Positions 40,277 through 49,513 of a DNA stretch of 64,000 nucleotides are shown here, one piece after another. The DNA is taken from the NCBI RefSeq assembly GCF_017875235.1, contig NZ_JAGGMI010000002.1, positions 248,001 through 312,000 on the forward strand, read 5' to 3'. Under the pieces are notes generated by a model. The model ran no database searches. It was given only the letters and a program-made list of their open reading frames with translations, and was not told where the DNA came from. Each line of letters opens with the position of its first letter. The first letter of the stretch is position 1. The position numbers were made by a program, and so were the translations under genes. Source of the stretch: Asticcacaulis solisilvae. GTDB taxonomy: Bacteria; Pseudomonadota; Alphaproteobacteria; Caulobacterales; Caulobacteraceae.

Positions 40277-41566
40277 ATGACCCAGAATACATCTGCCAAC
40301 CTCAACGTCGGTGGCAAGGCAGTTTCCCTGCCGGTCCAGAAGGGCACTTTGGGACCCGACGTCATCGATATCCGCAAGCTGTATGCGGAAACCGACGCGT
40401 TCACCTACGATCCGGGCTTCACCTCGACCGCCAGCTGCGAAAGCAAGATCACCTTTATCGACGGCGATGCCGGCGTACTGCTGCACCGCGGCTATCCCAT
40501 CGGCCAGCTGGCTGAAAAGTCGAGCTTCCTGGAAACCTGCTACCTCCTGCTGCACGGCGAACTGCCGAGCGCCGCGGAATTCGAGGTGTTCGAGCGCAAC
40601 ATCACGCGCCACACCATGCTGCATGAGCAGTTCGACCGCTTCTTCTCGGGCTTCCGCCGTGACGCCCACCCGATGGCCATCATGACCGGCGCCGTCGGCG
40701 CCCTGTCGGCCTTCTATCACGACAGCCTGGACATCCACGACCTGAAGCAGCGCGAGATCTCGGCCCACCGCCTGATCGCCAAGATGCCGACGATCGCCGC
40801 CCGCGCCTTCAAATACAGCGTCGGCCAGCCGTTCGTCCATCCGCGCAACGACCTCAGCTATTCGGCCAACTTCCTGCGCATGTGTTTCGCCGTGCCGGCA
40901 GAGGACTATGTTGTCGATCCAGTCCTGGTCAAGGCGATGGACCGCATCTTCATCCTGCACGCCGACCACGAACAGAATGCCTCGACCTCGACCGTCCGCC
41001 TGGCCGGTTCATCGGGCGCCAACCCGTTCGCCTGCATCGCCGCCGGCATTGCCTGCCTGTGGGGCCCGTCGCATGGCGGCGCCAACGAAGAGGCGCTGAA
41101 CATGCTGAAGGAAATTGGCAAGCCGGAGAACATCAAGGACTACGTCCAGGGCGTGAAGGATAAGAAGTACCGCCTGATGGGCTTCGGCCACCGCGTCTAC
41201 AAGAACTACGACCCGCGCGCGACCGTCATGAAGCAGTCGGCCGACGAAGTCCTGGCCGCTGTCGGCGATCCGAACGATCCGCTGCTGCAGGTCGCCAAGG
41301 AGCTGGAGCAGATCGCGCTGAACGACGAGTACTTCGTTGAACGCAAGCTGTTCCCGAACGTCGACTTCTATTCGGGCATCACCCTGTCGGCCATGGGCTT
41401 CCCGACCACCATGTTCACCGTGCTGTTCGCCCTGGCGCGCACCGTGGGCTGGATCGCCCAGTGGAAAGAAATGATCGAGGATCCTTCGCAGAAGATTGGT
41501 CGTCCCCGTCAGCTCTATACCGGCGCCACGCAGCGCGACTACGTGCCGCTGTCGGCCCGCGGCTAA
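40277..41566 (+). CDS. gltA: Citrate synthase (type II)
   Basis: A 429-aa hexameric-type citrate synthase. Start at ATG 40277 with AAGGGG upstream (frame open from 40241 but without family similarity). Seen: the N-terminal beta domain ([21 protein letters not shown]), [24 protein letters not shown] with catalytic His, [14 protein letters not shown] with the second His, and the Asp region [12 protein letters not shown] clear terminator follows. Confidence 0.98.
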   Translation: MTQNTSANLNVGGKAVSLPVQKGTLGPDVIDIRKLYAETDAFTYDPGFTSTASCESKITFIDGDAGVLLHRGYPIGQLAEKSSFLETCYLLLHGELPSAAEFEVFERNITRHTMLHEQFDRFFSGFRRDAHPMAIMTGAVGALSAFYHDSLDIHDLKQREISAHRLIAKMPTIAARAFKYSVGQPFVHPRNDLSYSANFLRMCFAVPAEDYVVDPVLVKAMDRIFILHADHEQNASTSTVRLAGSSGANPFACIAAGIACLWGPSHGGANEEALNMLKEIGKPENIKDYVQGVKDKKYRLMGFGHRVYKNYDPRATVMKQSADEVLAAVGDPNDPLLQVAKELEQIALNDEYFVERKLFPNVDFYSGITLSAMGFPTTMFTVLFALARTVGWIAQWKEMIEDPSQKIGRPRQLYTGATQRDYVPLSARG

Positions 41567-41589
41567 TCTCTACGACACACTCTGGAAAA

Positions 41590-41610
41590 GCCCGCTCATC
41601 ACGAGCGGGC
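41590..41610 (+). terminator. Intrinsic terminator of gltA
   Basis: GCCCGCTC (41590-41597) pairs with GAGCGGGC (41603-41610); six T residues follow and four A residues precede. Confidence 0.95.
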
Positions 41611-41688
41611 TTTTTTGTGCTGAAAGCGTCCGGTTGACTGTCGGCGGTAAGCGGTTGATGCTGCCAAAAAACGGACAGGGTCGAAACC

Positions 41689-44049
41689 ATGCGCGTCCTA
41701 CAGAATGCTTTGCTGATCGTCGTGGCCCTGCTGTGCGGTCCATTTGCGTCTCAAGCCCAGGATTTCGGCGCCATTCCGCCGTGGGACGCACAATGGGTGT
41801 CGCATCCGGATGCGCCGCCGCAGGGGCCGGTGGTCTTGCATTTCCGCAAGGTTCTGGCGCTTTCAGAAATACCAAAAACCTATGAGATTCAAGTTTCAGC
41901 CGATAATCGCTTCATCCTTTATGTCAACGGACAACGCGTCGGTTCCGGGCCGTCGCAGTCGGATCCGCAAGCCTGGCGTTACGCGACCTTCGGCATCTCG
42001 CCCTATCTGAAGTCCGGCGAGAACGTCCTGGCGGCGGAGGTCTGGAATTTCGGCGATGTCCGCCCGATGGCGCAGATGACGGCCGAAACCGGCTTTTTCG
42101 TTCAAGGCCGGACAGCGCGCGAAGCCGAGGCCAACACTGGCAAGGGTTGGCAGGTCGCCATGACTTCGGACCACACGGCATCAGCCGTTCCCATGACAAT
42201 CGGCGACAAGTGGTTCGGCTATTACGCCGCCGGACCGGCGGAGCGGATCGACGGCCGTGCAACGACGTGGAACTGGCAGTCGGGGATGGGCACCTGGAAA
42301 GACGCCACGCCTTCACGGATTGCAAATCCGCTGCAAAACCCGACTGGACCGAGGCACCTGACGCCTGATCCGCTGCCGCCACAAATCTATCGGCCAGTCG
42401 ATTCCGGCAAGGTCGTGCGCAGCGATCTCAAAGGCGCCAAGGCCTTCCCGCTGACCATTCCGGCCAATCGGCGCACGCGCATCCTGATCGATCGCGGCAC
42501 GATGATCGCTGGCTATCCGCGCCTGACGGTCTCCGGCGGCCGCGACGCTGAAATCCGCTTGACCTATTCCGAGGCGCTCTACGACAAGGACCTCAAGAAG
42601 GGTGACCGCAACGCCATCGTTGGCCGCGAGGCGCTTGGCCTGACCGACACCTTTATCGCCGACGGCGGCGAAAGCCGGACCTTTGCGCCCCTATGGTGGC
42701 GGACCTGGCGCTATATGGCGCTCGATATCACGACTGGCATCGCGCCGCTGACGCTCGACCGGCTGGAGGTCATGGAAACCGGCTATCCGTTCGAACAGAA
42801 GGGCTGGTTCCGCTCCGACGACAGCGGTCTCGACGCCATCTGGCAGGCGGGCTGGCGCACTGCGAAGATCGACGCACACGAAACCTATATGGACACGGCC
42901 TATTGGGAACAGTTGCAGTATGTCGGCGACACGCGGCTGCAGGCGCTGATCTCCTACGTCGTCTCGGGCGATGCACGGCTTGCGGAACAGGCCATCGCGT
43001 CCATCGGGCGATCGATCGGGCGCGATGGCCTGACGCAAAGCCGCTATCCATCAGCGCGGTCGCAGATCATCCCGTCGTTCTCGCTGCTGTGGATCGGCAT
43101 GATCCACGACTATTACTATTATAATCCGGACCGCAGCATGCCCGCGGCGCAGCTTCCCGGCGTCCGCATAGTGCTCGACCGGTTCCGCAAGCTTCGCGGG
43201 CGGCGCGGTTTGTTGACCCAACCGCCAGGCTGGGATTGGATCGACTGGTCGCCCGGGTTAAATGGTCGTCCCGCGAATTTCTATGATGGAGAGGGCGAGT
43301 CCTGCCTGACGAGCCTGCTCTTTATCGGCGCCCTGCAGCAAGCCGCCGAGTTGGAAGGCGCTGTGGGTGATCCGGCGCGGCAGGCGCGCGACATCAATGA
43401 CGCCACGGCGGCCATCGAAGCTGTCCGTCGCCACTGCCGTGCCGATAACGGTCTGATCGCCGATGCGCCTGACAAGCTGCGTTACAGCCAGCACGCCAAC
43501 GCCTTGGCTGTGCTTTATGATGTCGTGCCCGGGACCGAAGCCAAGGACGTCCTGCAACACATCCGCCCGTCGACGGGATTGACCGCACCGCAAGGTGTGG
43601 CCCAAGCCTCGTATATATGGGGACACTACATCGCTCAGGCCGAAGCCAAGTCCGGACTGGCAAACCGCTATGGCGACCTTATGCTGACCTGGCGCGATAT
43701 GGTGAAGCTCAACCTGACCACCCTGCCGGAAGAGGCCGAACCGACGCGGTCCGACACCCACGCCTGGTCGGCACATCCAACTTCAGGCCTGATCGAAATT
43801 GTGGCTGGCATTCGGCCCGCGTCGCCCGGTTATACGACGGTCGTCATCCGGCCTGCCCTGGGAACGCTCAAGCAGGTCGATGCCGCCGCCGCGCATCCGA
43901 AAGGATTGATTCAGGCGAGGTATGTTCGTAGTGGCGGCAAGCTTCAGGCGCAACTGGTTCTGCCGGACGGCGTGACCGGCCAGTTCGTCTGGCAAGGCCA
44001 CGCCCATCCTTTACAGTCAGGGAAAACGGTTCTGGACCTGGCTGATTGA
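41689..44049 (+). CDS. Exported GH78-type alpha-L-rhamnosidase-like protein
   Basis: A 786-aa exported protein. The signal peptide ends near FASQAQD (about residue 24). A beta-sandwich lectin-like region follows (FILYVNGQRVGSGPSQSDPQAWRY, LKSGENVLAAEVWNFGD), then ETYMDTAYWEQLQYVGDTRLQALIS, the start of the (alpha/alpha)6 barrel typical of GH78, with WDWIDWSP and EGESCLTSLLFIGAL later. The C-terminal beta-sandwich has SAHPTSGLIEIVAGIRPASPGY. GH78 enzymes remove terminal rhamnose from plant or polysaccharide glycans. The stop is 3 bases from that of the convergent lpxB. Confidence 0.85.
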   Translation: MRVLQNALLIVVALLCGPFASQAQDFGAIPPWDAQWVSHPDAPPQGPVVLHFRKVLALSEIPKTYEIQVSADNRFILYVNGQRVGSGPSQSDPQAWRYATFGISPYLKSGENVLAAEVWNFGDVRPMAQMTAETGFFVQGRTAREAEANTGKGWQVAMTSDHTASAVPMTIGDKWFGYYAAGPAERIDGRATTWNWQSGMGTWKDATPSRIANPLQNPTGPRHLTPDPLPPQIYRPVDSGKVVRSDLKGAKAFPLTIPANRRTRILIDRGTMIAGYPRLTVSGGRDAEIRLTYSEALYDKDLKKGDRNAIVGREALGLTDTFIADGGESRTFAPLWWRTWRYMALDITTGIAPLTLDRLEVMETGYPFEQKGWFRSDDSGLDAIWQAGWRTAKIDAHETYMDTAYWEQLQYVGDTRLQALISYVVSGDARLAEQAIASIGRSIGRDGLTQSRYPSARSQIIPSFSLLWIGMIHDYYYYNPDRSMPAAQLPGVRIVLDRFRKLRGRRGLLTQPPGWDWIDWSPGLNGRPANFYDGEGESCLTSLLFIGALQQAAELEGAVGDPARQARDINDATAAIEAVRRHCRADNGLIADAPDKLRYSQHANALAVLYDVVPGTEAKDVLQHIRPSTGLTAPQGVAQASYIWGHYIAQAEAKSGLANRYGDLMLTWRDMVKLNLTTLPEEAEPTRSDTHAWSAHPTSGLIEIVAGIRPASPGYTTVVIRPALGTLKQVDAAAAHPKGLIQARYVRSGGKLQAQLVLPDGVTGQFVWQGHAHPLQSGKTVLDLAD

Positions 44050-44052
44050 AAA

Positions 44053-45255
44053 TCAGTTGGCCGTGCGCGTCGCGCTGATCTCCAGAAAATCCAGTACCGC
44101 TTCGGCGGCGCGCTCGGCGGTCGGACGCTGGCCACGGCCGAGAATGTCGAGCGCGGCGAATTGTTCTGCGACCTGCTGCTCACGCAGGGCCCTGTCATTC
44201 AGCCGGTCGATTACAGCCTTCAGCAGGTTGTCGGGCGTGCAGTCATCCTGGATAAACTCCGGCGCTATGCGTTTGTCGGCCATGATGTTGAACATGGTCA
44301 CGTGCTTCAACGTCATGATGCGCGTGTATATCCAATGGGTCAGCGGTTCCAGCTTATAGGCGATCACCATCGGACAGCCCGCTAGAGCCAGTTCGGTCGA
44401 GACCGTGCCGGAACACGCCAAGGCCAAGGTCGCCGCCTGCATAGCCGACAGCTTGTCGGCTTCGCTGTCGATCAGGCGAATAGGGACAGGCAGGTCCTTG
44501 ACGGCCTCCAGCACGCGGTCACGCACCGTATCAGCCACTGGCATAACAAAAGTCACATCCGGCCTTGCGACGTGCAAGCGGGTCATGACCTCGGCGAAGA
44601 TCGGCATCATGTGGCGGATCTCGGCCGGCCGGCTGCCCGGCAGGACGAGCAGCATTGGGGCATCCGGGGCCAGATCAATTGACTTGCGAAACGCAACAGG
44701 ATCAGCGGGCGAGAAGTCGAGGTGTAGCGCTGGATTGCCGACTACAACCGTCCTGAGGCCATGCGCTTCGAAGAAGGGCGGGTCCATGGGATGCAGCGCG
44801 ATCAGGAAGTCCACCGCGCCGGCCAGGGTCTTGGCGCGGCCGGGACGCGCCGCCCAGACCTGAGGGCCAACATACTTTATCAGTGGCACACTCGGCATCG
44901 CCTTGCGGATCGCCTTGGCGGCGCGCAGCGTAAAACCCCATGAGTCGATCAAGACGACGGCGTCCGGCTGTTCGCGCTGCGCCAGGGCGACCGTGTCCTT
45001 GACCCGGGCATTTACGCGCGGCAGGGCTTTCAGGCCTTCGACGAGGCCGAGGATCGACAGTTGCGCGATATCGAAGGGGCTGTCGACGCCCTGCTCGGCC
45101 ATGCGCGCGCCGCCGACACCGACAAACCGCCAGTCGATGTGCGGGGCCTGGGCGCGCAGTTGCGTCATCAGGCCGGCGCCCAGCATGTCGCCGGACGCTT
45201 CGGCGGCGACCAGCATCAGCTTGCGCTTTGCAATTGGGGCGTCAGTCGAGGCCAT
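44053..45255 (-). CDS. lpxB: Lipid-A-disaccharide synthase
   Basis: A 400-aa GT19 glycosyltransferase that joins lipid X and UDP-diacylglucosamine at the inner-membrane face. Seen: LMLVAAEASGDMLGAGLM, FVGVGGARMAEQGV, DSWGFTLRAAKAIRK, LIKYVGPQVWAARPGRAKTL, LLVLPGSRPAEIRHMMP and ACSGTVSTELALAGCPMVIAYK, the UDP-sugar motif. It overlaps lpxI by 14 bases and is the last gene of the lpx run. Confidence 0.97.
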   Translation of the reverse strand: MASTDAPIAKRKLMLVAAEASGDMLGAGLMTQLRAQAPHIDWRFVGVGGARMAEQGVDSPFDIAQLSILGLVEGLKALPRVNARVKDTVALAQREQPDAVVLIDSWGFTLRAAKAIRKAMPSVPLIKYVGPQVWAARPGRAKTLAGAVDFLIALHPMDPPFFEAHGLRTVVVGNPALHLDFSPADPVAFRKSIDLAPDAPMLLVLPGSRPAEIRHMMPIFAEVMTRLHVARPDVTFVMPVADTVRDRVLEAVKDLPVPIRLIDSEADKLSAMQAATLALACSGTVSTELALAGCPMVIAYKLEPLTHWIYTRIMTLKHVTMFNIMADKRIAPEFIQDDCTPDNLLKAVIDRLNDRALREQQVAEQFAALDILGRGQRPTAERAAEAVLDFLEISATRTAN

Positions 45256-46078
45256 AGATGAACAGTCCGAGTTCGGCAGCCTTGGCGAAGACAGCAGGCT
45301 TGTCGACGATCAGCAGGTGGTCTTTGCGGCCGACGATACCGCTCAGTCCCGCAGCCGAAGCGTCTTCGACGGTCGAGAGGCCGATCGTCGGCATGTCGAG
45401 GCGCAGGTCCTGGATCGGCTTGGGCAACTTGGCCAGGACTCCCTTGCGTTGCGAAAGCGAACCGCGAATATTGGCCGGCAAGGTCGGGATGCGACGGAGA
45501 AGGTTTTGCGTGCCTTCCTGGGCTTCGACAGCCAGGGTGACACGGCCGGCAACGACGACCGCCTGGCCGATATCGAGCCCGCCAATAGCGCTTGCAATCC
45601 GCAAGGCTTCCTGGGCGTCTTCCATGGCTTCTGGGGACGGGTCGGGACCGGCTTGCAAACCGCCAGCGATCAAAAGGTCGGGATTGGCTTCGTGGGCGCC
45701 TTCGATATGGTAGCCCTGGGAAGCGATGACCTTGGCGACCTGACGCAGCAAGGAGTCGTCCCCGCCCCGGCCGGCCTGCTGGATCGAGGACAGGGCCTGG
45801 GTATTGGCGGCGCCCTGGTCGAAGGTGGTGAAGTCCGGGCGCTGGACATAGCCGCACATGGTGACGGCCTTGCACTGCTCTGTGGCCAGGATTTCAAACA
45901 GTTTGGCGAAGTCGCCGAGACTGAGGGTATGGCCGGGGTGGCCGTTTAGCGCTTCGTCGGACAGGCCTTCGATGCGGACGACGATGTAGGGCCGGTTTGT
46001 CCGTGCCACGTAGGTGGCGACTTCGACCGGGAGTTGGCCGCCGCCGGCGATGAGGGCGAGTTTGGTGGCGTTGGTCAT
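45242..46078 (-). CDS. lpxI: UDP-2,3-diacylglucosamine pyrophosphatase LpxI
   Basis: A 278-aa LpxI (DUF1009) enzyme making lipid X, the functional replacement for LpxH in many alphaproteobacteria including Caulobacter. N-terminal LALIAGGGQLPVEVA, the MCGYVQRPDF stretch, GDDSLLRQVAKVIASQGYHIEGAHE and the VVVAGRVTLAVEAQEGTQNLL segment with DMPTIGLSTVEDASAAGLSGI are characteristic. Flanked by lpxA and lpxB. It is separated from lpxA by a 140-bp region full of inverted repeats. Confidence 0.96.
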   Translation of the reverse strand: MTNATKLALIAGGGQLPVEVATYVARTNRPYIVVRIEGLSDEALNGHPGHTLSLGDFAKLFEILATEQCKAVTMCGYVQRPDFTTFDQGAANTQALSSIQQAGRGGDDSLLRQVAKVIASQGYHIEGAHEANPDLLIAGGLQAGPDPSPEAMEDAQEALRIASAIGGLDIGQAVVVAGRVTLAVEAQEGTQNLLRRIPTLPANIRGSLSQRKGVLAKLPKPIQDLRLDMPTIGLSTVEDASAAGLSGIVGRKDHLLIVDKPAVFAKAAELGLFIYGLD

Positions 46079-46128
46079 GGCGCTTTCGACTTATGGGGTT
46101 TGGGGGCCGTGCCCCCAAAATCTTACAT

Positions 46129-46170
46129 TTCTTTTTGGCGATGGCCCTGAAGGGCCTTAGCCAAAAAGAA
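46129..46170 (-). terminator. Terminator-like hairpin after lpxA
   Basis: TTCTTTTTGGC (46129-46139) pairs with GCCAAAAAGAA (46160-46170), with an inner stem GGCCCT (46143-46148) / AGGGCC (46151-46156). The A/T-rich outer arms make it terminator-like in both directions, so it could attenuate lpxI-lpxB transcription. Confidence 0.6.
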
Positions 46171-46180
46171 GTCTAAAGGC

Positions 46181-46204
46181 TTGGGGCCACAGGCCCCAAA
46201 CCCC
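46181..46204 (-). repeat. Short palindromic 3'-UTR repeat, copy 3 (lpxA)
   Basis: TTGGGGCC-aca-GGCCCCAAACCCC, identical in its core to the copy past eno, 14 bases past the lpxA stop and 10 bases before the hairpin at 46129-46170. Confidence 0.75.
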
Positions 46205-46218
46205 GTTACTCGACAGCG

Positions 46219-47013
46219 TCAATGATCCGACGGCAAACAAATCGGCCGCGTCGAGTCCTCACGGATAAACCGGACGATCTCCACCACCTGCGGCACTTCA
46301 GCGTACGTCTCAAGCACGTCGTCCAAACGCTCCTGGAACGTCCCCTCCTCCGCAAACATCATCCGATACGCCGTGCGCAGATGCAGGATCGTTTCCCGCG
46401 AAAAACCCCGGCGTTTTAGGCCAACCAGGTTCAACCCCTCAAGCCGCGCATGATTTCCCCACACCGAGCCATAAGGGATGACGTCCTTGGTCACGATCGC
46501 GCCGCCGCCGATGAACGAATACCGCCCCAGCCGCGCGAACTGATGCACCGCGCACGACCCGCCCAGAAACACGAAATCGCCAACCTGCACGTGACCACCG
46601 CACGACGCCTGGTTGGCCAGGATGACATTGTTGCCGAGAATGCAATCGTGCGCGATCCCCGATCCCGCCATGAACATGCAGTCATTGCCGGCGACCGTGA
46701 TGCCGCCGCCTTTTTCCGTGCCCGTATGCATGATGACATTCTCACGCACCAGGCAGCGCTCGCCGACGATCAGCTTGGTCGGCTCGCCCTTGTGCGCCAG
46801 GTGCTGCGGCGGTCCGCCCAAACAGGCGAACGGATGGACGACCGTATCGGCGCCGATGTCACTGATGCCGTCGATCACGACGTGCGATTTCAGCTTCACC
46901 CGATCCTGAAGCGTCACATGCGGCCCGACAATGCAATAGGGCCCGATATCCACGTCCGCGCCAAGCTGCGCGCCGTCGTGGATGATGGCGGTCGGATGGA
47001 TGGTCACACTCAT
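46219..47013 (-). CDS. lpxA: UDP-N-acetylglucosamine acyltransferase
   Basis: A 264-aa left-handed beta-helix acyltransferase, first step of lipid A synthesis. Hexapeptide repeats start [26 protein letters not shown]. The catalytic His lies in [13 protein letters not shown], and the [22 protein letters not shown] and [15 protein letters not shown] segments are family hallmarks. The alpha-helical C-terminus is present. It lies 67 bases after fabZ. Confidence 0.98.
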   Translation of the reverse strand: MSVTIHPTAIIHDGAQLGADVDIGPYCIVGPHVTLQDRVKLKSHVVIDGISDIGADTVVHPFACLGGPPQHLAHKGEPTKLIVGERCLVRENVIMHTGTEKGGGITVAGNDCMFMAGSGIAHDCILGNNVILANQASCGGHVQVGDFVFLGGSCAVHQFARLGRYSFIGGGAIVTKDVIPYGSVWGNHARLEGLNLVGLKRRGFSRETILHLRTAYRMMFAEEGTFQERLDDVLETYAEVPQVVEIVRFIREDSTRPICLPSDH

Positions 47014-47080
47014 AGGCAGGTCTTTCCGTGTGACCGCTAAGAAGCGGTCTTATTGGCAGTCTGACCGCGCTGCGGCGGCC

Positions 47081-47593
47081 TTACTTTGGGCTTTCGACGA
47101 CCATGGCCGCGAATTCGGCCTCGCAGACGATCCGGTCGTTGACATAGGCCTCACCGCGGAACTTGAAGATGTCGCCGCGATGACGCACCACCTCGACCGG
47201 CATGCGCACCGTATCGCCCGGACGCACCGGACTGCGGAACTTTACACCATCCACCGACATAAAGAAGATGGTCTTGCCTTCAACATCTGCGTCCAAAGAT
47301 TTCGACATCAGCACGGCGCCCGTCTGGCCCATGGCCTCGATCAGCAGGACGCCCGGCATGACCGGGTTTTCCGGGAAGTGGCCATTGAAGAACGGTTCGT
47401 TGAACGTCACGTTCTTGATGCCGGTCATCGACTTGTTCTTAATCCAGTTTTCACCGCGATCGACAAGCAGGAAAGGATAGCGGTGCGGAATCCGCTTCAG
47501 TATCTCGGCATAGTCCACCGAAACGCCGGTTTCCGCTACGTCACCCACGCCGGCCGCCGGGGCCGTCTGGACATCATGTTCCGCGTCGCTCAT
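47081..47593 (-). CDS. fabZ: 3-hydroxyacyl-ACP dehydratase FabZ
   Basis: A 170-aa hotdog-fold dehydratase of fatty-acid elongation. The active site is in FNGHFPENPVMPGVLLIEAMGQ (His and Glu), preceded by LKRIPHRYPFLLVDR and followed by KFRSPVRPGDTVRMPVEVV. A 25-residue N-terminal extension (MSDAEHDVQTAPAAG) is alphaproteobacterial in style. Situated between lpxD and lpxA, where it shares the hydroxyacyl-ACP pool with lipid A synthesis. Confidence 0.98.
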   Translation of the reverse strand: MSDAEHDVQTAPAAGVGDVAETGVSVDYAEILKRIPHRYPFLLVDRGENWIKNKSMTGIKNVTFNEPFFNGHFPENPVMPGVLLIEAMGQTGAVLMSKSLDADVEGKTIFFMSVDGVKFRSPVRPGDTVRMPVEVVRHRGDIFKFRGEAYVNDRIVCEAEFAAMVVESPK

Positions 47594-47604
47594 CTAACTC
47601 TTCC

Positions 47605-48654
47605 TTATCCTTCGCCCGACTTATCCCTGGGCGGGGTATTGCCGGCGGCATGCTTTTCCAGCCACACGGTTTCACGTAAAAACTGCCGCGACGCCCTGGC
47701 CGGGTAACCCGACACAGTCTGGCCGTCAGGGACGTCCTTGAACACACACGAACCGGCGCCAATCTTGCCGCCCGCTCCAATACGCAAGTGATCGACCACG
47801 CCGGCACGGCCGCCGAACATCGCACCGTCACCTACCTCGACCGAGCCGGAAAGACCAGCGTGCGCTGCAACAATGCAGTTACGACCGATTCGAACATTGT
47901 GGGCAATCTGGACCAGATTGTCGATCTTGGTTGCCTCTCCGATGATCGTGTCATCAAAGGCTCCCCTGTCGATACAGGTACCAGCGCCGACCGACACATC
48001 GTCCTGGAGAATGACGCGCCCCAGTTGCGGCACGTCGACCAGGCCCTTGGCGTCGCCACTGACGCCGAACCCCGCCTCGCCGATGCGCACGCCCGCCGAC
48101 AACTGCACGCGATCGCCGATCATGGCGCAATAGATGGTGCTGTGCGCGCCGACGCGGCAGTTGCGACCGATGCGTACGCCCGGACCGATGACCGCATAGG
48201 CCTCGATGCGTGTACCGGCGCCGATCTCGACGTCCTGGCCGATGACGACGCCGACGCCCAGCGAAACACCTTCCTCGCACCGGACAGATGGATGCACAGC
48301 CTGCGCGCCATCATGAAGACGCGGGCGGTAAAGACGCCCGGCCACCCGCGACCATGCCGCCTGGGGCGATGCGCCGATCAACGGAATACTGCCGTCCGGC
48401 ACCTCATCGGCAAAATCGGGCGTGACGAAGACGTATTCGGCGCGCGTGCGCTGGAGCTTGGCCAGGTAGCGGCGATCACTAAAAAACGCCGCCTTCCCTT
48501 CGCCGAAGCCCTGCCCTCCAAACGACAAAGGGGCGCAAGCCTCGATGAAGCCGCTCCCCTTCCGGTCCGGCGATAGCAGCCGGGTCGATGTCAGCCCCAT
48601 TGCCTGATCCACGTCGATTTTTGAACCGACTTCAAAAAAACGCAGATCAGGCAT
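47605..48654 (-). CDS. lpxD: UDP-3-O-acylglucosamine N-acyltransferase
   Basis: A 349-aa enzyme adding the N-linked hydroxyacyl chain, third step of lipid A synthesis. The N-terminal LpxD domain (about 1-100) precedes the left-handed beta-helix with hexapeptide repeats (VHPSVRCEEGVSLGVGVVIGQD). The catalytic His is in NLVQIAHNVRIGRNCIVAAH, and GGRAGVVDHLRIGAGGKIGAGSCV closes the helix. It follows skp by 15 bases and precedes fabZ by 11. Confidence 0.97.
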   Translation of the reverse strand: MPDLRFFEVGSKIDVDQAMGLTSTRLLSPDRKGSGFIEACAPLSFGGQGFGEGKAAFFSDRRYLAKLQRTRAEYVFVTPDFADEVPDGSIPLIGASPQAAWSRVAGRLYRPRLHDGAQAVHPSVRCEEGVSLGVGVVIGQDVEIGAGTRIEAYAVIGPGVRIGRNCRVGAHSTIYCAMIGDRVQLSAGVRIGEAGFGVSGDAKGLVDVPQLGRVILQDDVSVGAGTCIDRGAFDDTIIGEATKIDNLVQIAHNVRIGRNCIVAAHAGLSGSVEVGDGAMFGGRAGVVDHLRIGAGGKIGAGSCVFKDVPDGQTVSGYPARASRQFLRETVWLEKHAAGNTPPRDKSGEG

Positions 48655-48669
48655 AGATGGGCTTAACTC

Positions 48670-49464
48670 TTAGTTCGTCTTCGGCGCGGTCCCTGCAGCA
48701 GCGGGCTTCGGAGCAGCGGCCGCAGGCTTGGGTGCAGCGGGCTTCGGAGCGGCAGCTGCGGGCTTCGGCGTGCCGGCCGGAGCAGCGGCAGCGCCCTGGG
48801 CGGCCGGCTGGTCGAGGCTTACGCGGTCGAAGGCCGGCAGCAGCTCGCCGGTGGAGTCCATCTTCTGCACCACGGCCGAGGTGATGTCCATAGCCGGATT
48901 GACATAGGTGAACTTCTGGGCGACCGGCTTGCCGTCGGCACCAGTCGTGGTGGTGTCATAGCTCAGCAGGCTGGCGGCCGAAACGACGGTCGAGCAACCC
49001 TTTTGCGTCACCACGGCGTTGATGTTCGGGATCATCTTCGAGAAGATGGCCGCCATCACTTCCTGCTGGGTGTACTGCATTTCCTGCTGGCGCTGCTGGA
49101 CCTTGCCCTGGAAGGCGTCGCGCTTCTTGGCCCAGTCCTGGGCCTTGGTTTCCCAGGCAGTCTTGCCGGCCGGCGTGGCAGCCTGCGTCTTCTGGTTGGC
49201 GGCCAGCGTCTTATATTCGGTTTCGAGCGCCGTGCCCTGCTGCTGCAGTTCACCGTCGACGACCGACTTCAGCTGGACCAGGCGCTGCGACGCGGCCTTG
49301 CCCATGGCGGACGTCGTCATGGCGGCCTGTTCGTCGAGCACGCATTGGCCGGGGATGGCGGCGCCGAAGGTCGGCGGCGTCGGGGCGGCGGCGGTTTGGG
49401 CATTGGCGGCGCCGGCGGTCAGGGCCGCCAGACCGGCGATCAGGAAGAGGTTCGCTTTTTTCAT
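48670..49464 (-). CDS. skp: OmpH/Skp-family periplasmic chaperone
   Basis: A 264-aa exported chaperone for outer-membrane proteins. Signal peptide ends near NAQTAAA (about residue 22). The helical tentacle region (about 60-150) is Gln/Lys-rich (LVQLKSVVDGELQQQ, AWETKAQDWAKKRDAFQGK, VQQRQQEMQYTQQEVM), and VVTQKGCSTVVSAASLL resembles the family's final strand. A long Ala/Pro/Lys tail with repeated APKPAA units (about 222-262) is additional. It follows bamA, the standard order. Confidence 0.9.
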   Translation of the reverse strand: MKKANLFLIAGLAALTAGAANAQTAAAPTPPTFGAAIPGQCVLDEQAAMTTSAMGKAASQRLVQLKSVVDGELQQQGTALETEYKTLAANQKTQAATPAGKTAWETKAQDWAKKRDAFQGKVQQRQQEMQYTQQEVMAAIFSKMIPNINAVVTQKGCSTVVSAASLLSYDTTTTGADGKPVAQKFTYVNPAMDITSAVVQKMDSTGELLPAFDRVSLDQPAAQGAAAAPAGTPKPAAAAPKPAAPKPAAAAPKPAAAGTAPKTN

Positions 49465-49513
49465 GTCCAGGTACTTTATGTTTGGTTGAGAGAGTAAAGG
49501 TCGGTGTTGGTTA

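Larger units (their letters stand above)
46095..46204 (-). repeat. 110-bp composite inverted-repeat element between lpxA and lpxI
   Basis: Terminal inverted repeat GGGGTTTGGGG (46095-46105) with CCCCAAACCCC (46194-46204). Nested inside are GGGGGC-cgt-GCCCCC (46102-46116), the hairpin at 46129-46170 and the palindrome GGGGCC-aca-GGCCCC at 46183-46197. It fills nearly the whole gap between the two genes. Confidence 0.75.
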
